Assembly (NCBI GenBank): GCA_963757265.1 | Contig: CAVWRA010000005.1 | Coordinates: 61,361 to 125,360 of the forward strand | From: CAIVVT01 sp963757265 | GTDB lineage: Bacteria > Acidobacteriota > Terriglobia > Bryobacterales > Bryobacteraceae | DNA: 64,000 nucleotides | Direction: 5' to 3' | Shown here: positions 16,127 through 25,101 of the stretch, in pieces | Layout: each line of letters starts with the position of its first letter | Numbering within the stretch: position 1 is the stretch's first letter | Made by a program: the position numbers and the translations under genes | Notes under the pieces: model-generated | Databases searched by the model: none | The model's input: the letters and a program-made list of their open reading frames with translations, nothing else | What the model was told of the DNA's origin: nothing

Positions 16127-17389
16127 ATGATGCCTGATACAACGGAACGCTGTCCTTGGTGTGACAGCGTAATCTCCCACTCCAAGTTCGTGCAGATCGA
16201 AGCGAAGATTCGCGAGCAAGAACAATCAAAACTGGCCCAGGCCGAGAAGCAGTTGAGGCTCCAGCTGGAAACGCAGCATTCTGCCGAGCTAACAAAGCAA
16301 CGGCAGACGCTGGAGGCCAGCATCAAATCCGAGGCTGCTAAGCAGATGGCTGTCGCGACAGCGGAACGGGATCGCATGGCCGAGACTCTGAAAGCGGCCC
16401 AGGCTCGCGAGGCGGAAATTCGCAAGCAGGCGCAAGGAGAGGCCGAAAAGCGCAACGCCTTGAGCCAGCAGCTCAAGGATGCGCAGATACGAGAAACGGC
16501 CCTTCGGTCGTCAGTACAGCAGCAGGCGGAGGCAATGCTGAAGGTGAAGCTCCAGGAACTAGAACCCCGGAAAAAGAAAGAGCTAGCCGATCAGCGTGCG
16601 GCCCTAGAGAAGGACCGGGACCAGTCCGTCTTGAAAGTGCAGGCCGAATTCAACCGTGAACGGGAGAGCCTTCAGGGGAAGATCAAGGAGATGGAGCGAC
16701 AGCTTCTCAAGAAGACGTCTCAGGACGCCGGGGAGGGTGCCGAAATTGACCTCTATGAGGCGCTCAGAGAGGCCTTCCCTGACGACCGCATTATGCGCGT
16801 GCAAAAGGGGCAACCTGGCGCTGACATCCACCACGAGGTCATGTACAAGGGTCAGTCCTGCGGCAAGATCGTGATCGATTCAAAGAACCGACAGGCCTGG
16901 CAGAACGGGTTTGTGGCTAAGTTGCGCCAGGATCAGACCGAGGCTGGAGCCGAACACGCCATCCTCTCTAGCACTGTTTTCCCGAGTGGAAAGAGGGAGA
17001 TGTGCATCGAATCCGATATCATCGTCGTCAATCCCGCCAGGGTCAGGCATGTGATTAGCCTTCTGCGCCGGAGCATGATAACCCTCCACGTGCGAGGGCT
17101 GACGCAGAGCGAACGAACATCCAAGATGGCGAAGCTATACAAACTGATCACCTCCGAAGCCTACGCTCAGCGGTTCGATGAGCTCGAAAAGCTCACCACA
17201 GACATCCTAAACTTGGATGTGCAGGAAAAAAAGTCGCACGATAACGTCTGGCGAAAGCGCGGTGCCCTCGCCACTCAGATGAACAACATCTTGAGCGAAA
17301 TCGACACACAAGTCGCTGCAGTCGTGGAAAGTCGTGACCAAAAAGACCTGTCGGTCGCATCGTGGAGCTCCGATGCTGCGTCAGCCTAG
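16127..17389 (+). CDS. DUF2130 protein, coiled coil plus PD-(D/E)XK-like nuclease domain
   Basis: The start is one of two adjacent ATGs (16127 or 16130) behind AAAGGA, giving about 420 residues. A small zinc-ribbon-like CPWC leads into a long charged coiled coil (residues ~25-205, rich in Glu, Lys, Gln and Ala). The C-terminal domain matches DUF2130: EIDLYEALREAFPDD, GADIHHEV, GKIVIDSKNRQAW, KLRQDQ. Asp233 and the Asp251-Ser-Lys253 triad fit the restriction-nuclease-like active site (DUF2130 more often has ESK). That predicts a DNA nuclease, not yet assigned to a biological role. Codon usage is visibly less G+C-rich than the neighbours, suggesting transfer. A ParB-like gene follows after a hairpin. 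Confidence 0.8.
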   Translation: MMPDTTERCPWCDSVISHSKFVQIEAKIREQEQSKLAQAEKQLRLQLETQHSAELTKQRQTLEASIKSEAAKQMAVATAERDRMAETLKAAQAREAEIRKQAQGEAEKRNALSQQLKDAQIRETALRSSVQQQAEAMLKVKLQELEPRKKKELADQRAALEKDRDQSVLKVQAEFNRERESLQGKIKEMERQLLKKTSQDAGEGAEIDLYEALREAFPDDRIMRVQKGQPGADIHHEVMYKGQSCGKIVIDSKNRQAWQNGFVAKLRQDQTEAGAEHAILSSTVFPSGKREMCIESDIIVVNPARVRHVISLLRRSMITLHVRGLTQSERTSKMAKLYKLITSEAYAQRFDELEKLTTDILNLDVQEKKSHDNVWRKRGALATQMNNILSEIDTQVAAVVESRDQKDLSVASWSSDAASA

Positions 17390-17408
17390 CGACACCCTAA
17401 CCCATCGA

Positions 17409-17440
17409 AACCAGGTGGCCAGATTGTAAGCCACCTGGTT
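17409..17440. terminator. Perfect 11-bp hairpin between DUF2130 and ParB-like genes
   Basis: AACCAGGTGGC, a 10-base loop, then GCCACCTGGTT. There is no T-tract, so it is either a weak intrinsic terminator/attenuator or a protein-binding palindrome. It ends 21 bases before the ParB-like start codon and so could be the target of the ParB-like protein or a regulator of its translation. Confidence 0.55.
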
Positions 17441-17461
17441 CCGATCTAACGAGGATAACGA

Positions 17462-18397
17462 ATGTCAGATATACAGGATGGCAGGTACCTGAATGAGCGC
17501 CGACTGGGGAGGACTGTCCTTCTCACATTCCGGGATACCGTCGATCTATACAAGTTGCTTCCAAACGACAAACAGCCGCGCATGGGACCAAAGGAGGACC
17601 CAGAGCTACAACGTCAGATCGAGGCTAATGAGGGAATCTTTGAGCCGCTGCTCGTTGAGCCACACCCGGACCATGCGGACAAGTACCGAATTGTTGATGG
17701 CGACCGGCGATGGACGAACTCTAAGATCTTGGTCGAGGTCCAGAAGAAGGAGCAGTACAGGAAAATACCCGTCGAGGTCACCAATAAGACCTTAACGGAC
17801 GAGGAGCGTTTTCGCGTTTGGATATACATCCACCGTCAACGTAAGGAGTGGGACGCCAAAGAGAAGGAGATGGTGGCGTTCAGCTTGGTCTCTATGGTTG
17901 GACGGGCCAGCGCCGCAAACATTCTGGGAGTTACAGTTCGGGAAGTCAACAAGTTATGCGACATCTATGAACTGTCTGAAAAGCTCACTAACATCTCGGA
18001 ACCGGGAGCGTCGATCACGTGGGCGAGAGAAATCAAGAACATCAACAGGAAGCTACTGACGCCCTCTGTTCTGGACACGGTCATAAGGCGAATCAACGAC
18101 AAGGAGATCACTAACTCCAAGGACGTTCGAAAATTACGACCTATTCTCAAGGACCCCGTGGCGCGCGATCGCTTTCTGGCCAGCGGAGGAAGCGTCGACA
18201 CGGCGTTGCAGCTAGTGCCTGCGCGAAAGAAAAAGGGTGAGGCGGGAATCGTCGGTGACATCGAAGAGCTAACCCAGGTCCTACGTCGGTACCCATGGAC
18301 AGCCCTCGCAGAACTGAAAGGCGATGCGGACGTGATGAGGAAACTGGAGGAAACCGAGAAGCTGCTAAGAGACCTAAAAAGGGCATTGGCGAAGTAG
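17462..18397 (+). CDS. ParB/Spo0J-like nuclease-domain protein
   Basis: An ATG at 17462 behind GAGGAT gives 311 residues. The N-terminal part has the ParB fold signature: DPELQRQIEANEGIFEPLLV, YRIVDGDRRWTNSKIL, IPVEV. The middle (WDAKEKEMVAFSLVSMVGRASAANILGVTVREVNKL) resembles the ParB helix-turn-helix that follows the CTPase domain. The C-terminus is helical and charged (MRKLEETEKLLRDLKRALAK). No parA partner is present and the genome context is not near an origin, so a chromosome-segregation role is unlikely. More probably it is a DNA-binding CTP switch or nuclease working with the DUF2130 protein 72 bases upstream. It shares that gene's lower G+C content. Confidence 0.75.
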   Translation: MSDIQDGRYLNERRLGRTVLLTFRDTVDLYKLLPNDKQPRMGPKEDPELQRQIEANEGIFEPLLVEPHPDHADKYRIVDGDRRWTNSKILVEVQKKEQYRKIPVEVTNKTLTDEERFRVWIYIHRQRKEWDAKEKEMVAFSLVSMVGRASAANILGVTVREVNKLCDIYELSEKLTNISEPGASITWAREIKNINRKLLTPSVLDTVIRRINDKEITNSKDVRKLRPILKDPVARDRFLASGGSVDTALQLVPARKKKGEAGIVGDIEELTQVLRRYPWTALAELKGDADVMRKLEETEKLLRDLKRALAK

Positions 18398-18772
18398 CTG
18401 GAGGGCCTCGATAGCTGCGCGGTCAAGATTGTTCCGCGCGGGACCCCTGGCCCATCCAAAGTTGTGAGCGCAGTCCGGAGGCCACGCCGAAGGTTCGCGA
18501 TCCGGCGCATCCAGCCTCGCCAGTTGGGAATGGGGACAGCCTCACGCGTCCCAAATGCGATTTCACTCAGGCTCACGAGAAAGCGACACGGGGCGCACTT
18601 TCGGCGTCCCCTGCTTGCAGTCCCTGCGTCGGGCGAAGCTCGTCATTCCGCCGAAGTAATGGGCGCTCAACCGTAACATTCTCTCCGAAACCGGGACAGC
18701 CTGACGGGTCCGGACTCTAACGCTTGTGCGCACCTCCAGCCCGCGTTCGAATACTTCCCCGGGGCCTGGACT
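18398..18772. other. Gene-free stretch right of the DUF2130/ParB island
   Basis: No supported gene. The phrase GGGACAGCCT occurs twice (near 18533 and 18693), each followed by CACGCGTCC or GACGGGTCC. This is a short direct repeat that may mark the right side of the inserted segment. Confidence 0.5.
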
Positions 18773-20131
18773 CTACCTCCCCAGCAGCTCCAGATACTTC
18801 ATCACCGCTTCGATGCCGCGATAGAAGTTCGGCAGATGGAACTTCTCGTTCGGCGAATGCAGGTTGTCGTCCGGCAGGCCGAAGCCCATCAGCACGCTCG
18901 GCACACCCAGGTACTCGCGGAACGAGCCGGCAATCGGGATCGAGCCGCCGCAGCGCATGAACACCGTCTTGCGGCCGAAGACCTCGTCCAGCGCCTCGCA
19001 GGCCTTGCTGATGAACGGGCTCGACACGTCCACCACCGACGCCGGCGCCGCGCTCAGCAGTTTGTATTCGGCCTTGACGCCCTTCGGGCACGCCGCCGCG
19101 ATCGCCTCTTTCGTCAGCGCCACGATCTCGTCCGGCCGCTGGTCGGGCACCAGCCGCGTGCTGATCTTCACCGTCGCGCGAGCCGGAATCACGGTCTTCG
19201 CGCCTTCGCCGATGAACCCGCCGCGGATCCCGTGCACTTCGAAAGTCGGCCGCGCCCACACCCGCTCCAGCACCGAGAAGCCCGGCTCGCCCGTCAGCGC
19301 CGGCGAGCCGACTTCCTTCTGCCGGTACTCCTCTTCGTTGAAAGGCAGCGAGCGCCACGCCGCCAGTTCGGCCTCCGCCGGCGCCTTTACCCGTTCGTAG
19401 AAGCGCGGGATCAGCACTCGCCCGTCGCGATGCTTCAGCGCCGTCAAAATCTCCGCGATCGCCATCAGCACGTTCGGCGCCGCGCCGCCGTATGAGCCCG
19501 AGTGCAGGTCCTGCCGCGCGCCCTCCACCGCGATCTCGCCGTAGACCAGCCCGCGCAACCCGGTGGTCAGCGTCGGCAGGCCCGGCGCAAACATCTCCGT
19601 GTCGCAGATCACCACGGCGTCGCAGGCCAGCTCCGGCGGCTTCTCCGCGACGTACTTCTCGATGCTCTCGCCGCCCGATTCCTCTTCGCCTTCGATCAGG
19701 AATTTCACGTTCACCGGCAGCGCGCCGTCCAGATGCATCAACTGTTCGACGGCCTTGACCAGAATCCACGTCTGGCCCTTGTCGTCGCTCGTGCCACGGC
19801 CGAACAGATCGTCGCCGCGCTCGGTGGGCTCGAAGGGCGGAGAGGTCCATTCCTCCAGCGGATCCGGCGGCTGCACATCGTAATGGCCATAGAGCAGCAC
19901 CGTCGGCTTACCGGGAGCGCCCGTCCACGCCCCGTACACCATCGGGTTGCCATCTCCGCGGCGCACTTGCATCGTCTTGCTCATGCCGGCGCGCTTCAAC
20001 GCGGCTTCGACGAAATCCGCGGCCTTCTGTATATCGCCCTTGTGCTCGGGCAGCGCACTGATACTGGGGATGCGCAGCAGCTCTTTCAACTGCTCCAGCG
20101 CTTCATTTCGGAATCGCTCTTCCAGACTCAT
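18773..20131 (-). CDS. M20-family metallo-dipeptidase (PepV/CNDP-like)
   Basis: A 452-residue protein starting at an ATG preceded by AGGAG. The family's metal-binding signature is complete: GHYDVQPPDP (His and Asp ligands), GRGTSDDKGQ (bridging Asp), EGEEESGG (catalytic Glu and ligand), a later ICDTE and a final NEKFHLPNF histidine. Length fits the 450-residue di-zinc dipeptidases of the ArgE/DapE/CNDP branch. It lacks a signal peptide and should hydrolyse dipeptides in the cytoplasm, in line with a peptide-scavenging lifestyle. It is divergent from the thioredoxin-domain gene with 53 bases between them. Confidence 0.92.
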   Translation of the reverse strand: MSLEERFRNEALEQLKELLRIPSISALPEHKGDIQKAADFVEAALKRAGMSKTMQVRRGDGNPMVYGAWTGAPGKPTVLLYGHYDVQPPDPLEEWTSPPFEPTERGDDLFGRGTSDDKGQTWILVKAVEQLMHLDGALPVNVKFLIEGEEESGGESIEKYVAEKPPELACDAVVICDTEMFAPGLPTLTTGLRGLVYGEIAVEGARQDLHSGSYGGAAPNVLMAIAEILTALKHRDGRVLIPRFYERVKAPAEAELAAWRSLPFNEEEYRQKEVGSPALTGEPGFSVLERVWARPTFEVHGIRGGFIGEGAKTVIPARATVKISTRLVPDQRPDEIVALTKEAIAAACPKGVKAEYKLLSAAPASVVDVSSPFISKACEALDEVFGRKTVFMRCGGSIPIAGSFREYLGVPSVLMGFGLPDDNLHSPNEKFHLPNFYRGIEAVMKYLELLGR

Positions 20132-20184
20132 GAATCACTACTCCTGAGCCAGCATAGCCGTTTTCTTCCGGCCTCGGAAACCGC

Positions 20185-22242
20185 ATGAGAGCTAACCGCC
20201 TGATCCACGAAAAAAGCCCCTACCTGCTGCAACACGCCCACAATCCCGTCAACTGGCGCCCTTGGGGCGAGGAGGCCTTCCGCGCCGCGCGCGAGCGCGA
20301 CCTGCCCATTTTCCTGTCGGTGGGCTACTCCACCTGCCACTGGTGCCACGTCATGGAGCGCGAGTCGTTTGAAAACCCGGCCGTGGCCGAGCTGCTGAAC
20401 CGCTTCTTCGTGCCCATCAAGGTTGATCGCGAGGAGCGGCCCGACGTCGATCGGCTGTACATGCTGTTTGTTCAGGCCACCACCGGCAGCGGCGGCTGGC
20501 CCATGTCGGTCTGGCTGACGCCCGATCTCAAGCCCTTCTACGGTGGCACGTATTTCCCTCCCGATGCGCGCTACGGACGCCCCGGATTCGGCCAGCTCCT
20601 CGAACACATCGCCAAGCGTTGGAGCACGCAGCGAGACGATTTAGTCGCTTCCGCAGGCCGCATCCTCGACGAATTGGATCGCCATGCCTCGACCGGCTAC
20701 GCGGCTTCGCCGCTCAACGTGGACGCTCTCGACGCCTGCTTCCTCGCCCTGCGGCACGGTTTCGATTCGACCCGCGGCGGCTTCGGCGGCGCGCCCAAGT
20801 TTCCGCGCCCCGTCGTGCTCAACTTCCTCTTTCGCCAATACCATCGCAGCGGCGACGAGGACGCCCGCGACATGGCCCTGCTCACGCTGCGCGAGATGGC
20901 GAAAGGCGGTATGCACGACCAGCTCGGCGGCGGCTTTCATCGTTACTCCGTCGATGAATCATGGTTCGTGCCGCACTTCGAAAAGATGCTCTACGACCAG
21001 GCGCAGCTCGCCGTCTCCTACCTCGAAGCCTTCCAGCTCACCGCCGAACCGCTCTACGCCGAGGTCGCGTGCGGGATCTTCGAATACGTTCTGCGCGACC
21101 TGCGCCATCCCGATGGCGGCTTCTACTCCGCCGAGGACGCCGATTCCGCCATCGATGCGTCGAAACCAAACGAGAAGAGCGAAGGCGCCTTTTATCTGTG
21201 GAGCCGCGCCGAGCTCGATCCGCTCGTCGGCGCGCCGCGCGCGGCCTGGTTCGCGCGCCAATTCGGCTGCCTTGAAAACGGCAACGTGGACCACGACCCG
21301 CACGGCGAGTTCAGCGGCCGAAATATCCTCTACCAGGCCCAGCCCGTTGCGGCCGAGGAGGCCCTCGAACTGGCCTCCTGCAAACAGATTCTTCTCGATG
21401 CCCGCTCGCACCGCCCGCGCCCGCATCTCGACGACAAGCTGCTGACCGCCTGGAACGCGCTGATGATCTCCGCGCTGGCGCGCGGCACACAGGTTTTCGC
21501 CGCGCTCGATCCTGCCGCCAGCGCACGCTACCGCGATGCCGCCGCCGCCGCCGCGCACTTCCTCATGACGAACCTTTACGACGCCTCGACCACCACGCTC
21601 TATCGCCGTTGGCGCGACGGCGAGCGCGCTGTCGAGGCCTTCCTCGACGACTATGCCGCCCTCGTTCAGGCCCATCTCGACCTCTACGAAATGTCGTTCG
21701 ACCCGCGCTGCCTCGATCGAGCCCGTTTGCTCGCCGGCGCCATGCTGGAACGCTTTGAGGATCCCGCCGGCGGCCTATATTCGTCGGCCGATTCCGCCGA
21801 ACTTGTGCTGCGTCTCAAGGACGACTACGACGGCGCCGAGCCGGCCGGCAACTCGCTCGCCGCCGGTGCGCTGCTGCGCCTCGCCGCTTACACCCGGTAC
21901 GAGCCGTATCGCGAAGCCGCGCTGCGCATCCTCCACGCCTTCGCCTCCCGTCTGAACCAGCAACCGCTGACGCTGCCGCAGATGCTCTGCGCCTGGATGT
22001 TCGAACTCGCGCCACAGCGCCAGATCGTCATCGCCGGTCCCGCGCCGGAGCCCTACCTGGCCGCGATCCGCTCACGCTTCCTGCCCTCGAGCATTGTTTT
22101 CGTCAATCCCACTGACCCGCCGTTGAGCAGCATGCAGCCGATCGACGGCCGCACCGCCGCTTACGTTTGCGAAAACTACGCCTGCCAGTTGCCTGTAACA
22201 TCCATCGCGGAGTTCACCCGGCTCCTGGACAGCCGGGTTTGA
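20185..22242 (+). CDS. YyaL-type thioredoxin-domain (DUF255/SPATA20) protein
   Basis: A 685-residue protein. The N-terminal thioredoxin-like domain begins NRLIHEKSPYLLQHAHNPVN and has the CHWC active site at Cys51-Cys54 in a STCHWCHVM context. This is followed by the highly conserved KVDREERPDVD and GGWPMSV. The remaining 450 residues form an (alpha/alpha)6-barrel like N-acylglucosamine epimerases (YDQAQLAVSYLEAFQLT, EDADSAID, LDDKLLTAWNALM). The family is almost universal but its biochemical activity is still unclear. It may be a redox-linked sugar or thiol enzyme. No signal peptide is present. Confidence 0.92.
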   Translation: MRANRLIHEKSPYLLQHAHNPVNWRPWGEEAFRAARERDLPIFLSVGYSTCHWCHVMERESFENPAVAELLNRFFVPIKVDREERPDVDRLYMLFVQATTGSGGWPMSVWLTPDLKPFYGGTYFPPDARYGRPGFGQLLEHIAKRWSTQRDDLVASAGRILDELDRHASTGYAASPLNVDALDACFLALRHGFDSTRGGFGGAPKFPRPVVLNFLFRQYHRSGDEDARDMALLTLREMAKGGMHDQLGGGFHRYSVDESWFVPHFEKMLYDQAQLAVSYLEAFQLTAEPLYAEVACGIFEYVLRDLRHPDGGFYSAEDADSAIDASKPNEKSEGAFYLWSRAELDPLVGAPRAAWFARQFGCLENGNVDHDPHGEFSGRNILYQAQPVAAEEALELASCKQILLDARSHRPRPHLDDKLLTAWNALMISALARGTQVFAALDPAASARYRDAAAAAAHFLMTNLYDASTTTLYRRWRDGERAVEAFLDDYAALVQAHLDLYEMSFDPRCLDRARLLAGAMLERFEDPAGGLYSSADSAELVLRLKDDYDGAEPAGNSLAAGALLRLAAYTRYEPYREAALRILHAFASRLNQQPLTLPQMLCAWMFELAPQRQIVIAGPAPEPYLAAIRSRFLPSSIVFVNPTDPPLSSMQPIDGRTAAYVCENYACQLPVTSIAEFTRLLDSRV

Positions 22243-22294
22243 GCCGCCGTTTGAGCCGGTGGTCTCGTCGCGCCGTTTCCGCTAAACTGGCCTC

Positions 22295-22801
22295 ATGTCG
22301 CGACAAACAACCTTCAAAGGCGGCCCGCTGGAACTGACCGGGCCGGAACTGAAAGTGGGTGACCCGGCCCCTGAATTCACGGCCGTGGACAGGACCTTGC
22401 ACGATGTGACATTGGGGGAGACCGGCCACGGTGTCCGGGTCTTCAGCGTCGTCCCATCGCTCGATACGCCGGTCTGCGACATGCAGACCAAGCGCTTCAA
22501 CGATGCGGCAGCTAAGTTGCCGGCCGTCAGCTTCTATACCGTTTCGATGGATCTGCCGTTCGCCCAGAACCGCTGGTGCTCGAGCTTCGGCGTGGACAAC
22601 GTCAAGATGCTCAGCGACCACAAATACGCCAGCTTCGGCGAGCATTACGGCACGCTGATCAAGGATTGGCGCATCGAGTCGCGCGCCATCTTCGTCGTCG
22701 ATGCGGGCAATGTCATCCGCTACGTCCAATACGTTCCCGAGGTGGCCGAGCACCCCGACTACGACGCGGTCATCGCCAAGGCCAAGGAACTGGCGGGCTG
22801 A
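22295..22801 (+). CDS. tpx: Thiol peroxidase Tpx
   Basis: A 168-residue atypical 2-Cys peroxiredoxin. The peroxidatic Cys61 lies in PSLDTPVCDMQTKRFND and the resolving Cys95 in NRWCSSFGVDN, the same numbering as in E. coli Tpx. The catalytic Thr of TPVC is present. It reduces hydroperoxides using thioredoxin. It lies 52 bases after the YyaL-type gene and 26 bases before a CPBP protease, on the same strand, so a short operon is possible. Confidence 0.95.
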   Translation: MSRQTTFKGGPLELTGPELKVGDPAPEFTAVDRTLHDVTLGETGHGVRVFSVVPSLDTPVCDMQTKRFNDAAAKLPAVSFYTVSMDLPFAQNRWCSSFGVDNVKMLSDHKYASFGEHYGTLIKDWRIESRAIFVVDAGNVIRYVQYVPEVAEHPDYDAVIAKAKELAG

Positions 22802-22827
22802 CCCAGCAGCCACAGGCTGCTAAGTCC

Positions 22828-23463
22828 ATGCTGCAGGCATTCCTTCTGGCGGCGGAGATGACGACTATGTTCGTCGTCGTCCCGCTGCTGTTCTACTACC
22901 GCGTATTGCCCAATTATCCCGTCCCGTTCCTGGCGGTGTGCGTCCTGGTGATCTATCTTTTCCTGCGCCGTGACCCGACCTTCGACCGGCGCCATCTGTG
23001 GAAAATGTCCATCGTCCGCCAGGGCCTGCGGCCCGTCCTCATCCGCGCCGCCGTGCTATGCACCCTCATCGGGCTGGGGGTCTGGCTATTCATGCCCGAC
23101 CGCCTGTTCAGCTTGGTGCGCCGCGCCCCGCTGTTCTGGGCCGTGGTGATGGTGTTGTATCCGCTGGTCTCGGTCTATCCGCAGGAGGTGTTTTTCCGCG
23201 CCTTCTTCTTCCATCGATACCGCCGGCTTTTCGGCCAGGGATTGGCCACCGTGATCGCCTCGGCCGTGCTGTTCGGCTTCGTGCACATCGTCTTCGGCCA
23301 CTGGATATCGATCCTGCTGAGCGGCGTCGGCGGCCTGCTCTTCGCCAGCACTTATTTCCACTCCGGCTCTTTGGCGCTAGCCTGCATCGAGCACGCGCTC
23401 TACGGCAATTTCATCTTCACCATCGGGCTGGGCGAGTTCTTTTTTCACGGCACGCGACGCTGA
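22828..23463 (+). CDS. CPBP-family intramembrane metalloprotease, QExxxR variant
   Basis: The ATG at 22828 gives 211 residues with about six membrane helices. Motif 1 of CPBP/Rce1-type proteases (EExxxR) reads QEVFFR here (in YPQEVFFRAFFFHRY), motif 2 is FGFVHIVFGHW with a histidine, and motif 3 is HALYGNF with His and Asn. The replacement of the first Glu by Gln recurs, as far as I recall, in a bacterial subfamily with the PQExxFRxFFFHRY pattern, so it may not be a defect. The likely role is intramembrane proteolysis or processing of an unknown substrate. Upstream in-frame sequence overlaps tpx and is not used. Confidence 0.82.
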   Translation: MLQAFLLAAEMTTMFVVVPLLFYYRVLPNYPVPFLAVCVLVIYLFLRRDPTFDRRHLWKMSIVRQGLRPVLIRAAVLCTLIGLGVWLFMPDRLFSLVRRAPLFWAVVMVLYPLVSVYPQEVFFRAFFFHRYRRLFGQGLATVIASAVLFGFVHIVFGHWISILLSGVGGLLFASTYFHSGSLALACIEHALYGNFIFTIGLGEFFFHGTRR

Positions 23464-23484
23464 GGGCTGCCCGGCTTTCCCGGA

Positions 23485-24306
23485 TCACTCGCCGCCGTCG
23501 AGCCCCCGCACGGTGTCGATCAGCGTCTGCAATCGCTCCTCGCGCCGCGGCACCAGCCGGAAACGGCGCGCCACTTCGGCGCGCGCCCGCCGCAGCAGTT
23601 CCAGGTCGAGCTCGTTCAGGGCGGCCAGCTCGCGATACAGGCTTTTTCCGCACGCGTTTTCGATCTCGGCGCAGCGCCCTGCCAGCGTGCTGCCGCGCTC
23701 GCTGGTCACATTGGCGGGCGCAGCGGCGATTTCGAATTTCGGAAAAGCCGGATGCCAGAAAAACTGTCCGGCAACCAGGCTCTCATCGAAGCAATCGACC
23801 ACGCCCAGCAACGAGGCGTCCAGCATCGTCGCAGTGGCGCGGGCCAGGTCCGCCGCGCCCGGCGGGCGCGTGTAGGCGCCCTCGGTGGCCAGCATGTTCA
23901 CCTGTGGATTGTTGGCGATGTGCGGGTGATGGTCCATCAGCTCGACCAGAAAGCCGCGCAGGTCCGACTCATGCGCGCGCTGGCTCAACGCGTCGTCGGA
24001 GGGAGCGCTGTGGCGGAAGAAGGTGTAAATGGATCGCAGACGGTCGATGGGGTCGCGCAGAAATAGCAGGTCGAAGAAGACAAATCCCGGCGCGTGGGGC
24101 CGTGGATAGCGCAAATGGTGGCTCGAAATAGCCTGCACCTCGGGGTGCGCGTGGACAAACTCGAGCAACTCCGCGGCGGACAACTGAGCGTCCCGGCCGT
24201 CGCTCTCGAAGCGCGTGAAGCTGTGCGGGAAGTTCTTCTGGAGCAGGTTCTCGACCGTGGTTCCGGCGTTCTTGAAGATGTGGTAATGCAAAATGACGAA
24301 GCGCAT
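23485..24306 (-). CDS. Sulfotransferase-family protein (heparan-sulfate 2-O-sulfotransferase type)
   Basis: The ATG at 24306 starts a 273-residue protein beginning MRFVILHYHIFKNAGTTVEN, whose HIFKNAGTT is the 5'-phosphosulfate-binding loop for PAPS. FLRDPIDRLRSIYTFFRH is the 3'-phosphate-binding helix. ISSHHLRYP and NPQVNMLA also fit the family. A TTG further upstream (24357) would add 17 residues and is not favoured. It should transfer sulfate to a carbohydrate or other acceptor. No signal peptide or membrane helix is present. No glycan gene cluster surrounds it, so the acceptor cannot be predicted. Confidence 0.85.
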   Translation of the reverse strand: MRFVILHYHIFKNAGTTVENLLQKNFPHSFTRFESDGRDAQLSAAELLEFVHAHPEVQAISSHHLRYPRPHAPGFVFFDLLFLRDPIDRLRSIYTFFRHSAPSDDALSQRAHESDLRGFLVELMDHHPHIANNPQVNMLATEGAYTRPPGAADLARATATMLDASLLGVVDCFDESLVAGQFFWHPAFPKFEIAAAPANVTSERGSTLAGRCAEIENACGKSLYRELAALNELDLELLRRARAEVARRFRLVPRREERLQTLIDTVRGLDGGE

Positions 24307-24615
24307 GAATTGATCGCCTGCCGAACTCGTGGGTCGCCGATCGGGAATCCCTTTCAACGCCGCTCAGACAATTGTAGTCCGCTGTGATCCGGACACGGCG
24401 GCGGACGGGCTGGAAACGGACCGCTCCGGTGGGCAGCGCTGAGGCCATCCGCCTCTCGGCCGGCCGGCCGCCCCCCAAGAACGCGCCACGGCGTTGCACG
24501 GTGAGTCTCCCGCAGTCAAAGCTGAGACTGAGAATGCCACCATCCTTCACCGGCGCTCTGAGATTGACGTGTTCTAGGGCTGATCCGATCGTGCACCGGA
24601 TGGTCCAATAGGCAG
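24307..24615. other. Intergenic stretch, nothing recognised
   Basis: About 310 bases upstream of the sulfotransferase. No supported gene, clear promoter or terminator is visible. Confidence 0.5.
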
Positions 24616-25050
24616 CTAGTGGGCCGGCGGCGGGCGGCGGTAGATGGTCTGGAACTCGCCGCCGTTCGAGGAAATGCTAGTCGTGGAGGAATAACCGGGC
24701 AGGCCGGAGTCGGTGTGTACCGGGACGTTCGTCCCTTCCCGGCCGCTGGCGGAGGACGCGGCGGGATCGTCCACCTTGGTCCGCTGCTCGACCTTGGGCC
24801 CGCCTTTCTTCGGTGGCCGGTACTCGACGCGGTCAATCGCGTCCTTCGGAATCGCGACTTCCGTCTTCTTCACGATGACCACCAAATTGTTCTCTGTGGC
24901 ATCGCTGAATTTCGCCAGGCGCGGTTGAGATGAACCCTCCTCGTAGATTTTCAACTCCGTGCCGGTCTTCAGGGCGCTGAGCTTCTTCCAATCATCGTCG
25001 GCGGCGAAAACCGTCAGCGCCGCCGCCAAGCAGAAAACAGTGACGCGCAC
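24616..25050 (-). CDS. Small exported protein of unknown function
   Basis: GTG at 25050 is used because GGAGG lies 7 bases upstream. An earlier in-frame ATG at 25101 has no such site. The 144-residue product has a signal peptide (VTVFCLAAALTVFAADDDW), cut after FAA, followed by a compact domain (SALKTGTELKIYEE, AKFSDATENNLVVIVKKTEVAIPKDAIDRVEYRPP). This looks like an SH3/LSm-like beta fold seen in small acidobacterial exported proteins. A Ser/Pro-rich tail follows. Function unknown. An AT-rich ATATATTAC lies just upstream and could be a -10 element. Confidence 0.7.
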   Translation of the reverse strand: MRVTVFCLAAALTVFAADDDWKKLSALKTGTELKIYEEGSSQPRLAKFSDATENNLVVIVKKTEVAIPKDAIDRVEYRPPKKGGPKVEQRTKVDDPAASSASGREGTNVPVHTDSGLPGYSSTTSISSNGGEFQTIYRRPPPAH

Positions 25051-25101
25051 GACAGAGCCTCCTTCCGTAATATATGTAACATCTGATGCGCACGCAGCCA
25101 C

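Noticed and set aside
22998..24131. Long plus-strand ORF overlapping the CPBP protease and sulfotransferase genes
   Set aside because: It is a shadow. Its translation is Arg/Pro-rich and conflicts with two well-supported genes.
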